From NCBI RefSeq assembly GCF_010500815.1, contig NZ_JAAAMG010000013.1, forward strand, positions 101,807 to 165,806: a stretch of DNA of 64,000 nt, read 5' to 3'. Origin of the DNA: Jiella pacifica (lineage in GTDB: Bacteria; Pseudomonadota; Alphaproteobacteria; Rhizobiales; Rhizobiaceae). The position numbers and the translations under genes were made by a program. Each line of letters starts with the position of its first letter. The first letter of the stretch is position 1. The notes under the pieces were generated by a model. The model was given only the letters and a program-made list of their open reading frames with translations. It made no database searches and was not told the DNA's origin. This document shows positions 25,091 through 33,255 of the stretch, one piece after another.

Positions 25091-25717
25091 ATGCCACTGG
25101 CGCTGATCATCGACGACCATCCGATCGTCCTGCAGGGATGCCTGGAGACCATCAAGGCCCATGGCGCCTGCGACGTCGTCGGCACGAGCAGCCTCGCCGA
25201 CGGGTTCCGGGCCTATCGGCGGCGGCGGCCCGACATCGTCATCCTCGACCTGTCGTTCCGCGACAACGCCTTTGCCGGCCTGACATTCCTGCGGCGTTTC
25301 CGGGCGGTCGACGAAAAGACGCCCGTCCTCGTCTTCTCCATGCACGACGACCCAACGATCGTGCGCAATGCCCTGCACCTGGGAGCGAACGGCTTCGTCC
25401 AGAAGGACGTGGCGCCGGAGACGATCGGCCAGGCCTTCGCCGCCGTGATGGGCGGGGCGGCCTTCCTGATGCCGGAGATGGCGACGCGCGTCGCGCTGCT
25501 CAACCAACCGCGCGCCAAGCCGCTGCTCGATCAGCTCAGCGCCCGCGAGATCGAGATCCTCGGCCTGATCAGCCGGGGCCACGCCTATGCCGACGTCGCC
25601 GCCCATCTCGGCATCAGCTACAAGACGGTGGCGAACACCGCCTCGGTCCTCAAGTCGAAACTCGCCGCCCGCAGCCTGCCCGAACTGGTCGTCAAGGCGC
25701 TTCAGCTGCTGCATTGA
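25091..25717 (+). CDS. mxaX: Response regulator, NarL/LuxR type, MxaX/MoxX-like
   Basis: Two-domain regulator of 208 residues. The receiver has acidic D8-D9 and the phospho-acceptor D53 in I-V-I-L-D-L. A conserved lysine follows in N-G-F-V-Q-K-D. The C-terminal LuxR-type helix-turn-helix begins L-S-A-R-E-I-E-I-L and contains I-S-Y-K-T-V-A-N-T. It is the cognate regulator of the kinase upstream and probably activates the divergent mxaF operon. Its AGGAGA ribosome site lies a few bases before ATG 25091. A bulged hairpin overlapping the stop probably ends the transcript. Confidence 0.86.
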   Translation: MPLALIIDDHPIVLQGCLETIKAHGACDVVGTSSLADGFRAYRRRRPDIVILDLSFRDNAFAGLTFLRRFRAVDEKTPVLVFSMHDDPTIVRNALHLGANGFVQKDVAPETIGQAFAAVMGGAAFLMPEMATRVALLNQPRAKPLLDQLSAREIEILGLISRGHAYADVAAHLGISYKTVANTASVLKSKLAARSLPELVVKALQLLH

Positions 25718-25743
25718 GCCGGGAGGGGACGCGCCCTCGGCTC
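25716..25743 (+). terminator. Hairpin at the end of the regulator gene
   Basis: GAGCC and GAGGG pair with CCCTC and GGCTC, ten pairs with a two-base bulge, starting within the stop codon and followed by a short T/C-rich tail. No gene is seen in the rest of the 237-bp gap to 25954. Confidence 0.42.
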
Positions 25744-25954
25744 TTCCACGAGAGCCGCCATGCCGCAGCCATCCGAAGACTTGGCTGCGGACGGCTGTCG
25801 GAATCTCCGTCAGTCGTCGGGCCGCGCGGGGCAACGGTCGCTTGCGCCGCCGCATCTGTCTCTCATCGGCTGAAATGGGCCTCGATCTCCGCGCCGGTGG
25901 CGATCCACGTGTCGCCCCTGGCCTGGACGTGGCGAAGGACGTCGCGCAGGTCGA

Positions 25955-26674
25955 TCAGCCCAGCTCTTTGCGATGCGCCTCGGCAAGTTCCGCCATGGAG
26001 GTGAAGCGGAAGGCGTAGCTCGGCATCTCGCCGGGGTTCATCGTCGCGCCAAAACCTTCCTTGCCGTGGCGGCGATAGATCCAGGCCGAGGTGAGGCCGG
26101 CCTTGTTGGCCGGCTGGTGGTCGTGGAACATGCTTTCGGCCGTGTGCAGGATGTCGCCCTTTGCGACACCGAGCCCGGAGAGCTTCTCCAGCATGTAGTC
26201 GAAGTTGCGCGGTGCGGGCTTGTAGGAGCCGACGTCCTCGGCCGTATAGATCGCGTCGAATTCGACGCCCAGCCGGGCATTCGAGCCGGCGAAGCTGCGG
26301 TTGTCGACGTTGGACAGGATGACCAGCTTGTAGTGCTGCTTCAGATAGGCGAGCGCCTCGGCCGTATCGGGAAAGGCCGGCCAGTCGGGCACCGAGTTGC
26401 CATAGGCCAGACACTCGTCCCACGTCGCCGGCACGCCCCATTCCTCGGAAAGGCGGCGATGGACGGTGGCGAGCAGTCGGCTGTAGGGCATGGCCGGCGT
26501 CTGAGCCTGCTGCGAGGACTCGTGCACCGCGTGGCGCTCCAGCACGCGGTCGCGCGGCATCTCGGTCCCGAGCTTGTCGAGGAGCGGCTGCAGCGCCGTG
26601 AAGATGCCGGTCTCCCAATCGATCAACGTGCCGTAGCAGTCGAAGGTGAGTGCCTTGAAGTCGGTGAGTTTCAT
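25955..26674 (-). CDS. Haloacid dehalogenase type II-like HAD protein
   Basis: HAD protein of 239 residues with the nucleophile D12 in [11 protein letters not shown]. The following S-N-V-D-N-R and K-P-A-P-R-N-F motifs are typical of the L-2-haloacid dehalogenase subgroup. Several members act on other substrates, so true dehalogenation is not assured. It is the last gene of the TRAP/hydantoinase locus, 27 bp after the amidohydrolase. In that context it may process a product of ring opening; the substrate is unknown. Confidence 0.85.
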   Translation of the reverse strand: MKLTDFKALTFDCYGTLIDWETGIFTALQPLLDKLGTEMPRDRVLERHAVHESSQQAQTPAMPYSRLLATVHRRLSEEWGVPATWDECLAYGNSVPDWPAFPDTAEALAYLKQHYKLVILSNVDNRSFAGSNARLGVEFDAIYTAEDVGSYKPAPRNFDYMLEKLSGLGVAKGDILHTAESMFHDHQPANKAGLTSAWIYRRHGKEGFGATMNPGEMPSYAFRFTSMAELAEAHRKELG

Positions 26675-26701
26675 GAGCTTGGTTCTCTCAACTGGTGCGG
26701 G

Positions 26702-27925
26702 TCAAAGGGCGGAGCGCGTGACGGTGCCGCGCGCCATGACGAGCTTCAGATGGGTGTCGGGCTTCGTGAGCACGGTGATGTCTTCGATCGGATTGCCCTC
26801 GACGACGATGAGGTCGGCCGATAGCCCGGCCTTCACCTGGCCGAACTCGTCCTCCATGCGCATCAGCTTCGCGCCGTTGATCGTCGCGGCCCGCACCAGA
26901 TCGGCCGCCGGGACAACACCGGACCGCAGGCTGAACTCCGACAGCTGGCGCCGGTGCATGGCGCCGAGGAGGTCGGTGCCGTAGGCCATGGTGACGCCGG
27001 CCCGATGGGCCATCTCGACGGCGTTGATGCCGGCGTCGAGGACGTCGTCGATCTTGGCGGCGAGTTCGGCCGGAAGGCCCGCCTCGACGCCTTCGTCCTT
27101 GAGGGCGCGATAGGTCGCGAGCGTCGGCACCAGGAAGGCGTCCCGCTCCTTGATCATCGCAATGGCGTCCTGGTCGGCAAGATTGCCGTGCTCGATCGAT
27201 CGCACCCCGAGCTTCAGGCTGCGCTTGATGGCGCGGGCGGTATAGGCGTGGACGACGACGTAGAGATTGGCCATTTCGGCCTCCTCCACGACGGCGGCGA
27301 TCTCCTCCTCGGAGAACTGATCGGAGGAGATGCGGTCGGTCGGTGAGGAGATGCCGCCATTGCCCATGATCTTGAGGTGGTGGGCGCCGCGCCGGATTTC
27401 CTGCCGCGCCGCCTTGCGAACGGCAGGAACGCCGTCGACGATGCAGCCGAGACCCGGCTGGTTGTAGGCTTGGTCGTGAGCGTCGATGCCGGCAGGACGG
27501 ACGTCGCCGTGGCCCCCCGTCGGCGATAGCGCCTTGCCGCCATAGATCAGCCGCGGGCCACGGATCAGGCCCTCGCGCACGGCCCGGGCAAGGCCGAAGT
27601 CGGCGCCGCCGACGTCGCGCACCGTTGTGAAGCCGCGATCGAGCATCCCGCCCATGATCGAGGCGGCGGCCGCCGAGACATAGCTCGGCGGCGTGCGCTG
27701 CAGCTCGGTGAAGTTGGCCGAATAGGCGGTGACGTGGACGTGGCTGTCGACGAGGCCCGGCATCAGCGTCCGGCCGGCGACGTCGATCCGCCGGGCATCG
27801 CTCGCGGCGACGGGCGCCTCAGTGATCTCGCGGATGCGGCCGTCCTCCACCACCAGGTGGCGGTCGGGTAGGAGCGTTCCGGCCTCGACGTCGAGGACGG
27901 AGGCGTTTTCGAATATCGTGATCAT
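26702..27925 (-). CDS. Metal-dependent amidohydrolase
   Basis: Amidohydrolase of 407 residues, of the imidazolonepropionase/prolidase-like group. Metal ligands are visible: H62 and H64 in D-S-H-V-H-V, a probable carboxylated lysine in H-H-L-K-I-M-G-N-G-G, then H in V-V-V-H-A-Y-T, H in I-E-H-G-N and D in Y-G-T-D-L-L-G. The protein is cytosolic, with no signal peptide. It would hydrolyse an amide, carbamate or cyclic imide. With the hydantoinase-like pair further upstream it suggests stepwise opening and cleavage of an imported cyclic amide. Confidence 0.88.
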   Translation of the reverse strand: MITIFENASVLDVEAGTLLPDRHLVVEDGRIREITEAPVAASDARRIDVAGRTLMPGLVDSHVHVTAYSANFTELQRTPPSYVSAAAASIMGGMLDRGFTTVRDVGGADFGLARAVREGLIRGPRLIYGGKALSPTGGHGDVRPAGIDAHDQAYNQPGLGCIVDGVPAVRKAARQEIRRGAHHLKIMGNGGISSPTDRISSDQFSEEEIAAVVEEAEMANLYVVVHAYTARAIKRSLKLGVRSIEHGNLADQDAIAMIKERDAFLVPTLATYRALKDEGVEAGLPAELAAKIDDVLDAGINAVEMAHRAGVTMAYGTDLLGAMHRRQLSEFSLRSGVVPAADLVRAATINGAKLMRMEDEFGQVKAGLSADLIVVEGNPIEDITVLTKPDTHLKLVMARGTVTRSAL

Positions 27926-27986
27926 GCTGGTCTTTCCATTTCTTCGAAGCAGTGCCGCAGCCCTGTGTGCGGGCGGCGGAAGGTGG

Positions 27987-28502
27987 TCAGCGGCGGGCCG
28001 CGAGATAGGCCGGCGCCAACGTCGCGGCGAGGAGATCGAGGCCGGCGAGATCGGCTTCTTCGTAGGATCCCATCGGCCCGAGCACCGAGACGACGCCGAG
28101 AACGTCGCCGTTCCAGCGCACCGGTGCGTTGACGCAGGCCTCGCATCCGAGCGAGAGGATCAGCTCATGGTCGGGAAAGGCCCAACGTATGTCGTCGGCG
28201 CCATTGCCGATCCAGGTCCCGCGGCCCTTGAGGACCCGCGCCCCCCATTCGGTCGGCCCCATCGGCTTGCGGCCCTTCAGCGGATATTCCGCGGGCCGGC
28301 TGGAATAGATGCGCTCGACCTCGCCGGCCGGGGCATCCCAGGCGAGCAAGGTGAAAAGCTGATGCCCGACGCTTTGCTTGCAGAGCCCGTCGAAGGCCGC
28401 GAAGAGGGCCTGCGGCTGGCCGGCTTCGGCTGCCGCCTCGCCAAGGATGCGCAGCGCAGCTGGAATGTCGAAGCGGCCGGTGGCGATGGAAGAATTGGTC
28501 AT
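27987..28502 (-). CDS. GAF-domain protein
   Basis: Small protein of 171 residues that consists mainly of one GAF domain (about 30-165) with R-W-N-G-D-V-L-G-V-V-S-V-L-G, the usual core strand of the fold. No output domain is fused. It lies six bases after the TRAP large permease gene, inside the catabolic operon. Similar stand-alone GAF proteins occur in TRAP and hydantoinase loci, and their role is not known. Ligand sensing of the imported compound or its product is possible. Confidence 0.8.
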   Translation of the reverse strand: MTNSSIATGRFDIPAALRILGEAAAEAGQPQALFAAFDGLCKQSVGHQLFTLLAWDAPAGEVERIYSSRPAEYPLKGRKPMGPTEWGARVLKGRGTWIGNGADDIRWAFPDHELILSLGCEACVNAPVRWNGDVLGVVSVLGPMGSYEEADLAGLDLLAATLAPAYLAARR

Positions 28503-28508
28503 TGGATG

Positions 28509-29819
28509 TCACCCGTATAGGACGCGCGGCAGCCAGAGCGCGATGTCCGGAAAGACCGCGAGAATGACGGTGCCGAGCGCCATGAGGAAGAAGAAGGGCA
28601 GGGAGTACCAGGCGATCTTGCCGATGGGCACGCCGGTCATGCCCTGCAGGACGAAGAGGTTGAAGCCGACGGGCGGCGTGATCTGGCCCATCTCGACCAT
28701 GATGACGAGATAGACGCCGAACCAGATCGGATCGAAGCCGGCCTGGACGGCGAGCGGCAGCGTGATGGGGAGGCTCATCACCACGATCGAGACCCCGTCC
28801 AGGAACAGGCCGAGGACGATGTAGAAGATCGAGAGCACGATGAGCAGCCCGTAGGGCGAAAGGTTCAGCGCCGCGATCGCGTTCGCGACGTTGGCCGGCA
28901 GGTGCAGATAGCCCATGGCCGTGGAGAGCACCGCCGCGGCGATGAGGATGATCGACACCATGCAGCTGGTGCGCACCGCCCCCATCAGGGTTTCGAGGAA
29001 CAGCTTGAAGGTGAGCTGGCGCATCACGATGGTCAGCACCAGGGCGGTCGCGACGCCCACGGCCGCCGCCTCGGAGGGTGTGGCGATGCCCGAATAGATG
29101 GCACCGAGCACGATCGCCATGAGAATGAGGATCGGGGCGAGGTCGAGGCCGATGTGCAGATAGCCGCGGAACGTCGTGCGCACGCCGCTCGGGGGCGCGA
29201 AGCCCGGATTGGCGAGGCAGCGGATCACGATGTAGCTGGAGTAGAGGAAGGCGATCAAAAGGCCCGGGAGGATGCCGGCGGCAAAGAGCCGGCTGATCGA
29301 GACCTCGGCGAGAATGCCGTAGACGATCATGACGATGGACGGCGGGATCAAGAGGCCGAGGCTGCCGGCGCCGGCCAGCGAGCCGAGGGCGAGCGAACGG
29401 TTGTAGCCGCGCTGTTCGAGTTCGGTCGTGGTGATCTTTCCGACCGTCGCGGCCGTCGCCGCCGAGGAGCCGCTGACGGCGGCGAACAGCGTGCAGCCGA
29501 GGACGTTGGTGTGGAGAAGCCGACCCGGGAGATGCTCCACCACCGGCGCGAGGCCGCGGAACAGCCGGTTGGAGATGTCCGTCCGGAAGATGATCTCGCC
29601 CATCCAGATGAACATCGGAATCGCCGCCAGCTCCCAGGTCGAGGCGTAGCGATAGGCGATGTTGGCCGCGATCGTGCCGATCCGGTCGATGTTCATGCCG
29701 AGGACGAGCATCAGCGAACTGATGGCGACGAGGAGAAGCCCCGCAAAGACCCAGATGCCGAGCCCGAGATAAATGAAGATCAGGATCCCGACGATGCCGG
29801 CCGGATAGAGGGCTTCCAT
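28509..29819 (-). CDS. TRAP transporter large permease (DctM)
   Basis: Membrane protein of 436 residues with about eleven to twelve hydrophobic segments from the N-terminus on. It contains G-S-S-A-A-T-A-A-T-V-G near residue 115 and P-P-S-I-V-M-I-V-Y-G, both typical DctM signatures. It is the ion-coupled transport subunit of a tripartite (TRAP) importer and works with the small permease and binding protein encoded upstream. The imported acid or amide is unknown; the locus suggests a cyclic amide or its carboxylate. Confidence 0.93.
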   Translation of the reverse strand: MEALYPAGIVGILIFIYLGLGIWVFAGLLLVAISSLMLVLGMNIDRIGTIAANIAYRYASTWELAAIPMFIWMGEIIFRTDISNRLFRGLAPVVEHLPGRLLHTNVLGCTLFAAVSGSSAATAATVGKITTTELEQRGYNRSLALGSLAGAGSLGLLIPPSIVMIVYGILAEVSISRLFAAGILPGLLIAFLYSSYIVIRCLANPGFAPPSGVRTTFRGYLHIGLDLAPILILMAIVLGAIYSGIATPSEAAAVGVATALVLTIVMRQLTFKLFLETLMGAVRTSCMVSIILIAAAVLSTAMGYLHLPANVANAIAALNLSPYGLLIVLSIFYIVLGLFLDGVSIVVMSLPITLPLAVQAGFDPIWFGVYLVIMVEMGQITPPVGFNLFVLQGMTGVPIGKIAWYSLPFFFLMALGTVILAVFPDIALWLPRVLYG

Positions 29820-29862
29820 CGAAACTTCCTCATGCGTGGGAGCGAAACAGGGCGGTGGGGGA

Positions 29863-30381
29863 TCAGATGTGACCCGTCGTGTCGGGCTCGACCGGCGGGG
29901 GCGTGTCGAAGATCTGGCGCAGGAGGTAGGCGAGGACCTGCAGCCAGAAGACGCACAGGCCGAGAAGCACGAAGCCCTCGGGGATCCACATCGGCACCGC
30001 CGCGATCGAGCTCGACGTGGTGCCGCGGGCGACGTTTCTCGCGACGCGGATCCAGAAGAACCAGATGAAGATCGAGGTCAGGCCGAGCGTCAGGGCCGCG
30101 CATCCGGCCTCCACCACGCGGCGGCCGACGCCGTCGAGGCGCGCCAGGAGAAGGTTCACCCGGATGAGATTGCCGTGCTCCAGCGAATAGCCGAGCGCCA
30201 TGAAGGTGCAGGCGGCGACGCCGTAGCCGACGAACTCGTCGAGGACGAAGGTCGAGGTGGCGAAGAAATAGCGCAGGACGATTTCGTAGAGGATGTGCCC
30301 CACCATCAGGACGAGGGCGAGGGCGGCCACCGCCGCGGCAAGGCGCGAAATGGCGAAGACGATTGTCTGGAACCGACGCAT
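29863..30381 (-). CDS. TRAP transporter small permease (DctQ)
   Basis: Protein of 172 residues with four membrane segments (about 10-33, 45-68, 88-108, 130-155), as expected for DctQ. It bridges the binding protein and the large permease. It lies between the genes for those two parts in the order P-Q-M on the minus strand. The 115-bp gap before it, after the binding-protein gene, has small GC hairpins (for example GGCCG/CGGCC at 30432-30444), which may dampen expression of the membrane parts. Confidence 0.88.
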   Translation of the reverse strand: MRRFQTIVFAISRLAAAVAALALVLMVGHILYEIVLRYFFATSTFVLDEFVGYGVAACTFMALGYSLEHGNLIRVNLLLARLDGVGRRVVEAGCAALTLGLTSIFIWFFWIRVARNVARGTTSSSIAAVPMWIPEGFVLLGLCVFWLQVLAYLLRQIFDTPPPVEPDTTGHI

Positions 30382-30496
30382 GCGCTCACGCTTCGTTCGA
30401 CTGAGAGAAAGGGTTCGAGCGTGGCCAGCAAGGCCGGCTCGGCCGAAGGGTGGGACGCATTCTCGAAAGCCCCCGACCCCTCCGGCCGATCATGCC

Positions 30497-31489
30497 TTAC
30501 TGCTTGCGCCGGCTGTCGTAATCGGCGAGCAGCGCGTCGGACTCGGGGAACTTCGCCTTCCAGTCGGAGATCGATTCCTCCGCCGCCTTGCCGAGCGCCG
30601 CGAGATAGTCGGGCGAGACGTCGGTGACGATCGTCATGCCGTTCTCCTTCATCTGCGCGTAGTTCTCCTTGACGCGGTTCTCGAGCAGGCCCCAGCCGAA
30701 GTCCTCGGCCTCCTTGGCGGCCTTGGCGACGGCTTCCTTCTGCGCGTCGGTCAGGCCGTCATAGACGTCCTTGTTCATGTGGACGATCTGCAGCGGGCTC
30801 GCATAGTTCACCTCGGTGAAATGCGACTGGTGCTCCCAGAGCTGCGCCGCCGCGCCGCCATCGGCGGAGGTCAGCACGCCGTCGATGCCGCCGGTGGTCA
30901 GCTGCGGCACGGTATCGGCCCAGGACAGCTGGATGGGCGCCGCGCCGGCGTTGCGCAGGGTGATGGTGCCGTTGGCGTCGTAGGTGCGGATGCGCACGTT
31001 CTTGATGGCATCCATGGAATCGAGCGGCTTGTTGCCCCAGAGCCCGCTCGGCGGCCAGGGCGTCGCGAACAGGAAGACCTGGTTCGAATCCGCCAGCACC
31101 TTCTCATAATAGGGCTTGCTCGCCTCGTAGAGGGCGCGCGTATCCTTCACGGTCGGGGCGAGGAAGGGCAGGGACGAAACGAGGAAGACGGGGTCGATGC
31201 CCGACCAGGCGCCGACGAAGGAGGAGGCGACCTGGACCGCACCGTCGCCGACGGCGTCGAACTGGTCCACCGACTTGTAGCCGAGCGCCGCGCCGTGATG
31301 GGCGGTGACGGAGATCTCGCCGTTGCTGGCGGCATCGAGCGCCTTGATGAAGGTGTCGGCCGACTGGGCATGAACCGAATTCGGCGGGTACTCGTTGGCG
31401 AGGTCCCAGCGCTCCTGAGCAGCAGCCGCACCAACGGCAAAGGCGAGGCCGAGCGACACGCCGGCCGCCATGATCGTCTTCAACATCAT
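30497..31489 (-). CDS. TRAP transporter substrate-binding protein (DctP)
   Basis: Periplasmic binding protein of 330 residues, DctP family. The signal peptide spans about 1-24, with cleavage after A-A-A-A. The mature part contains D-A-V-G-D-G-A-V-Q-V and G-G-I-D-G-V-L-T-S, then a conserved arginine-containing strand (V-R-I-R-T-Y). Most TRAP proteins bind carboxylates through such an arginine. ATG 31489 is preferred to upstream starts because it begins a good signal peptide and has AAGGAAAAGAG before it. It lies 62 bp after the hydantoinase B gene. Confidence 0.91.
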   Translation of the reverse strand: MMLKTIMAAGVSLGLAFAVGAAAAQERWDLANEYPPNSVHAQSADTFIKALDAASNGEISVTAHHGAALGYKSVDQFDAVGDGAVQVASSFVGAWSGIDPVFLVSSLPFLAPTVKDTRALYEASKPYYEKVLADSNQVFLFATPWPPSGLWGNKPLDSMDAIKNVRIRTYDANGTITLRNAGAAPIQLSWADTVPQLTTGGIDGVLTSADGGAAAQLWEHQSHFTEVNYASPLQIVHMNKDVYDGLTDAQKEAVAKAAKEAEDFGWGLLENRVKENYAQMKENGMTIVTDVSPDYLAALGKAAEESISDWKAKFPESDALLADYDSRRKQ

Positions 31490-31551
31490 ACGCTCTTTTC
31501 CTTCGTTTCGCGATTTCATGCCAGTCGGCAGCGAGTACAGCACACCTGCGG

Positions 31552-33255
31552 TCAGTCCGAAAGCTTCGCGGCAGGGTAGTGTTTTTCGAGGTAGGCCCGG
31601 CTGTACTTCTCGGATGCCAGGTCCTCTTGCAGTCTTGCCGGATCACGCTCGGCGGGATCGCCATAGCCGCCGCTGCCCGGCGTCTCGATCACCACCTGCT
31701 CGTGCGGACCGACGACGACGCCCGAAGGCTTGACGTCGAGCACCGTTTCGCCGTCCGTGCCCTTCAGGACATATTGACCGGGCCGTCCGGAGTTGCCGCC
31801 GAAGATGCCCCAGGGGGCATTGCGGAACCGCTCGCCGGCGCCGTTGAACAGGCAGTCGTGGCCGATCGGCTGGATGACGCGGCGCAGGCCGCCGCCGCCG
31901 CGATAGTGCCCCGCGCCGCCGGAATCCTCGACGAAGCCGTAGCTGACCACGCGCAAGGGATATTCGGTCTCGATCGCCTCGATCGGCAGGTTCGAGGTGT
32001 TGGTGATGTGCACCTGCACGCCGTCCTTGCCATCCCTGTCGTTGCGCCCGCCGAAGCCGCCGCCGAGGGTCTCGAAATAGAGATAGTCGCGCCCGCTGCG
32101 CGGGTCCTTGCCCGAAAAGACGGCGGTGGTGTTGGCGCCGTTGGATGCGCCGACGGCGCGCTCCGGAATGGCCTCGGCAAAGGCGCCGATGATGATGTCG
32201 ATCAGCCGCTGGGACGTGTGCGCTCTTGCGGCCACCGGCGCCGGCGCGCGGCAGTCAACGATCGAGCCCGGCTCGGTGACGAGCTCGCAGCAGTCGAGAA
32301 TGCCCTGGTTGTTCGGGATATCCGGATCGAGGAGGGCCCTCAGCCCATAGGCGACGGCCGCCTTGGTGGCGTTGATCGGCACGTTGATGTTGCCGCTCAC
32401 CTGCGGCGAGGAGCCGCGCCAGTCGAAGACGGCACGGTCGCCGGAAATGGTGATCGCCAGCTTGATCGGGATGTCGACGGCGGCGACGCCGTCGTCGTCC
32501 ATCACGTCCTCGAAGCTGTAGGTGCCGTCCGGCACGCCGGCGATCGCCTCGCGCATGCGGGCCTTGGTACGGGTGACGAGTTCGTCGAACACCTGGCGGA
32601 TCGTCCCGACCCCGTAGCGCTCGCCGATCTCCTTGACGCGCCTGACGCCGAGACGGCAGGCGGCGATCTGGGCGAAGTGGTCGCCGCGGCGCTCGTCCGG
32701 GATGCGGGCATTGAGCAGGAAGATGTCCATCAGGTCCTGCTGCAGCTCGCCCTTGCGGAACAGCCGGACGAGGGGGATGCGCAGCCCTTCCTGATAGATC
32801 TCGGACATACCGCCGGCCATCGAACCCGGCGCCATGCCGCCGATGTCGGCGTGGTGGGCGATGTTGCAGACGAAGCCGATCAGCTCGCCGTCGAGGAAGA
32901 GGGGCGCTGCGTAGTTGATGTCGGGAAGATGCGTGCCGCCCGCCACATGCGGGTCGTTGGCGACGAAGACGTCGCCTTCGGCGATGTCCTCCAGCCGGTA
33001 TTTCGCCAGGATCGTTTCCATCAGCCCGGTCATCGAGGCGATGTGGATCGGCAGCGACATGTCGGCCTGGACGATCAGCCGGCCGTCCCGGTCGCAGATC
33101 GCGGTGGAGTGGTCGTGCCGCTCCTTGATGTTGGTCGAGTAGGCGCTCTTCATCAGGGCGATGAAGGTTTCGTCGACGACCGAGCGGAAGGCGCTGGCGA
33201 CGATCTCGATGGTGATGGGGTCGAGCGGTGCGGTCGGGAGGGGCGGGCGGCTCAT
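31552..33255 (-). CDS. Hydantoinase/oxoprolinase subunit B
   Basis: Subunit of 567 residues from the HyuB / 5-oxoprolinase B family, which with HyuA forms an ATP-dependent ring-opening amidohydrolase. Family segments include D-R-D-G-R-L, A-N-D-P-H-V-A-G-G-T-H-L-P-D and G-G-G-F-G-G-R near the C-terminal part. Known members act on N-methylhydantoin, 5-oxoproline or, in relatives, acetone or acetophenone carboxylation. The start overlaps the hyuA stop by four bases. The substrate is unknown. Confidence 0.9.
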   Translation of the reverse strand: MSRPPLPTAPLDPITIEIVASAFRSVVDETFIALMKSAYSTNIKERHDHSTAICDRDGRLIVQADMSLPIHIASMTGLMETILAKYRLEDIAEGDVFVANDPHVAGGTHLPDINYAAPLFLDGELIGFVCNIAHHADIGGMAPGSMAGGMSEIYQEGLRIPLVRLFRKGELQQDLMDIFLLNARIPDERRGDHFAQIAACRLGVRRVKEIGERYGVGTIRQVFDELVTRTKARMREAIAGVPDGTYSFEDVMDDDGVAAVDIPIKLAITISGDRAVFDWRGSSPQVSGNINVPINATKAAVAYGLRALLDPDIPNNQGILDCCELVTEPGSIVDCRAPAPVAARAHTSQRLIDIIIGAFAEAIPERAVGASNGANTTAVFSGKDPRSGRDYLYFETLGGGFGGRNDRDGKDGVQVHITNTSNLPIEAIETEYPLRVVSYGFVEDSGGAGHYRGGGGLRRVIQPIGHDCLFNGAGERFRNAPWGIFGGNSGRPGQYVLKGTDGETVLDVKPSGVVVGPHEQVVIETPGSGGYGDPAERDPARLQEDLASEKYSRAYLEKHYPAAKLSD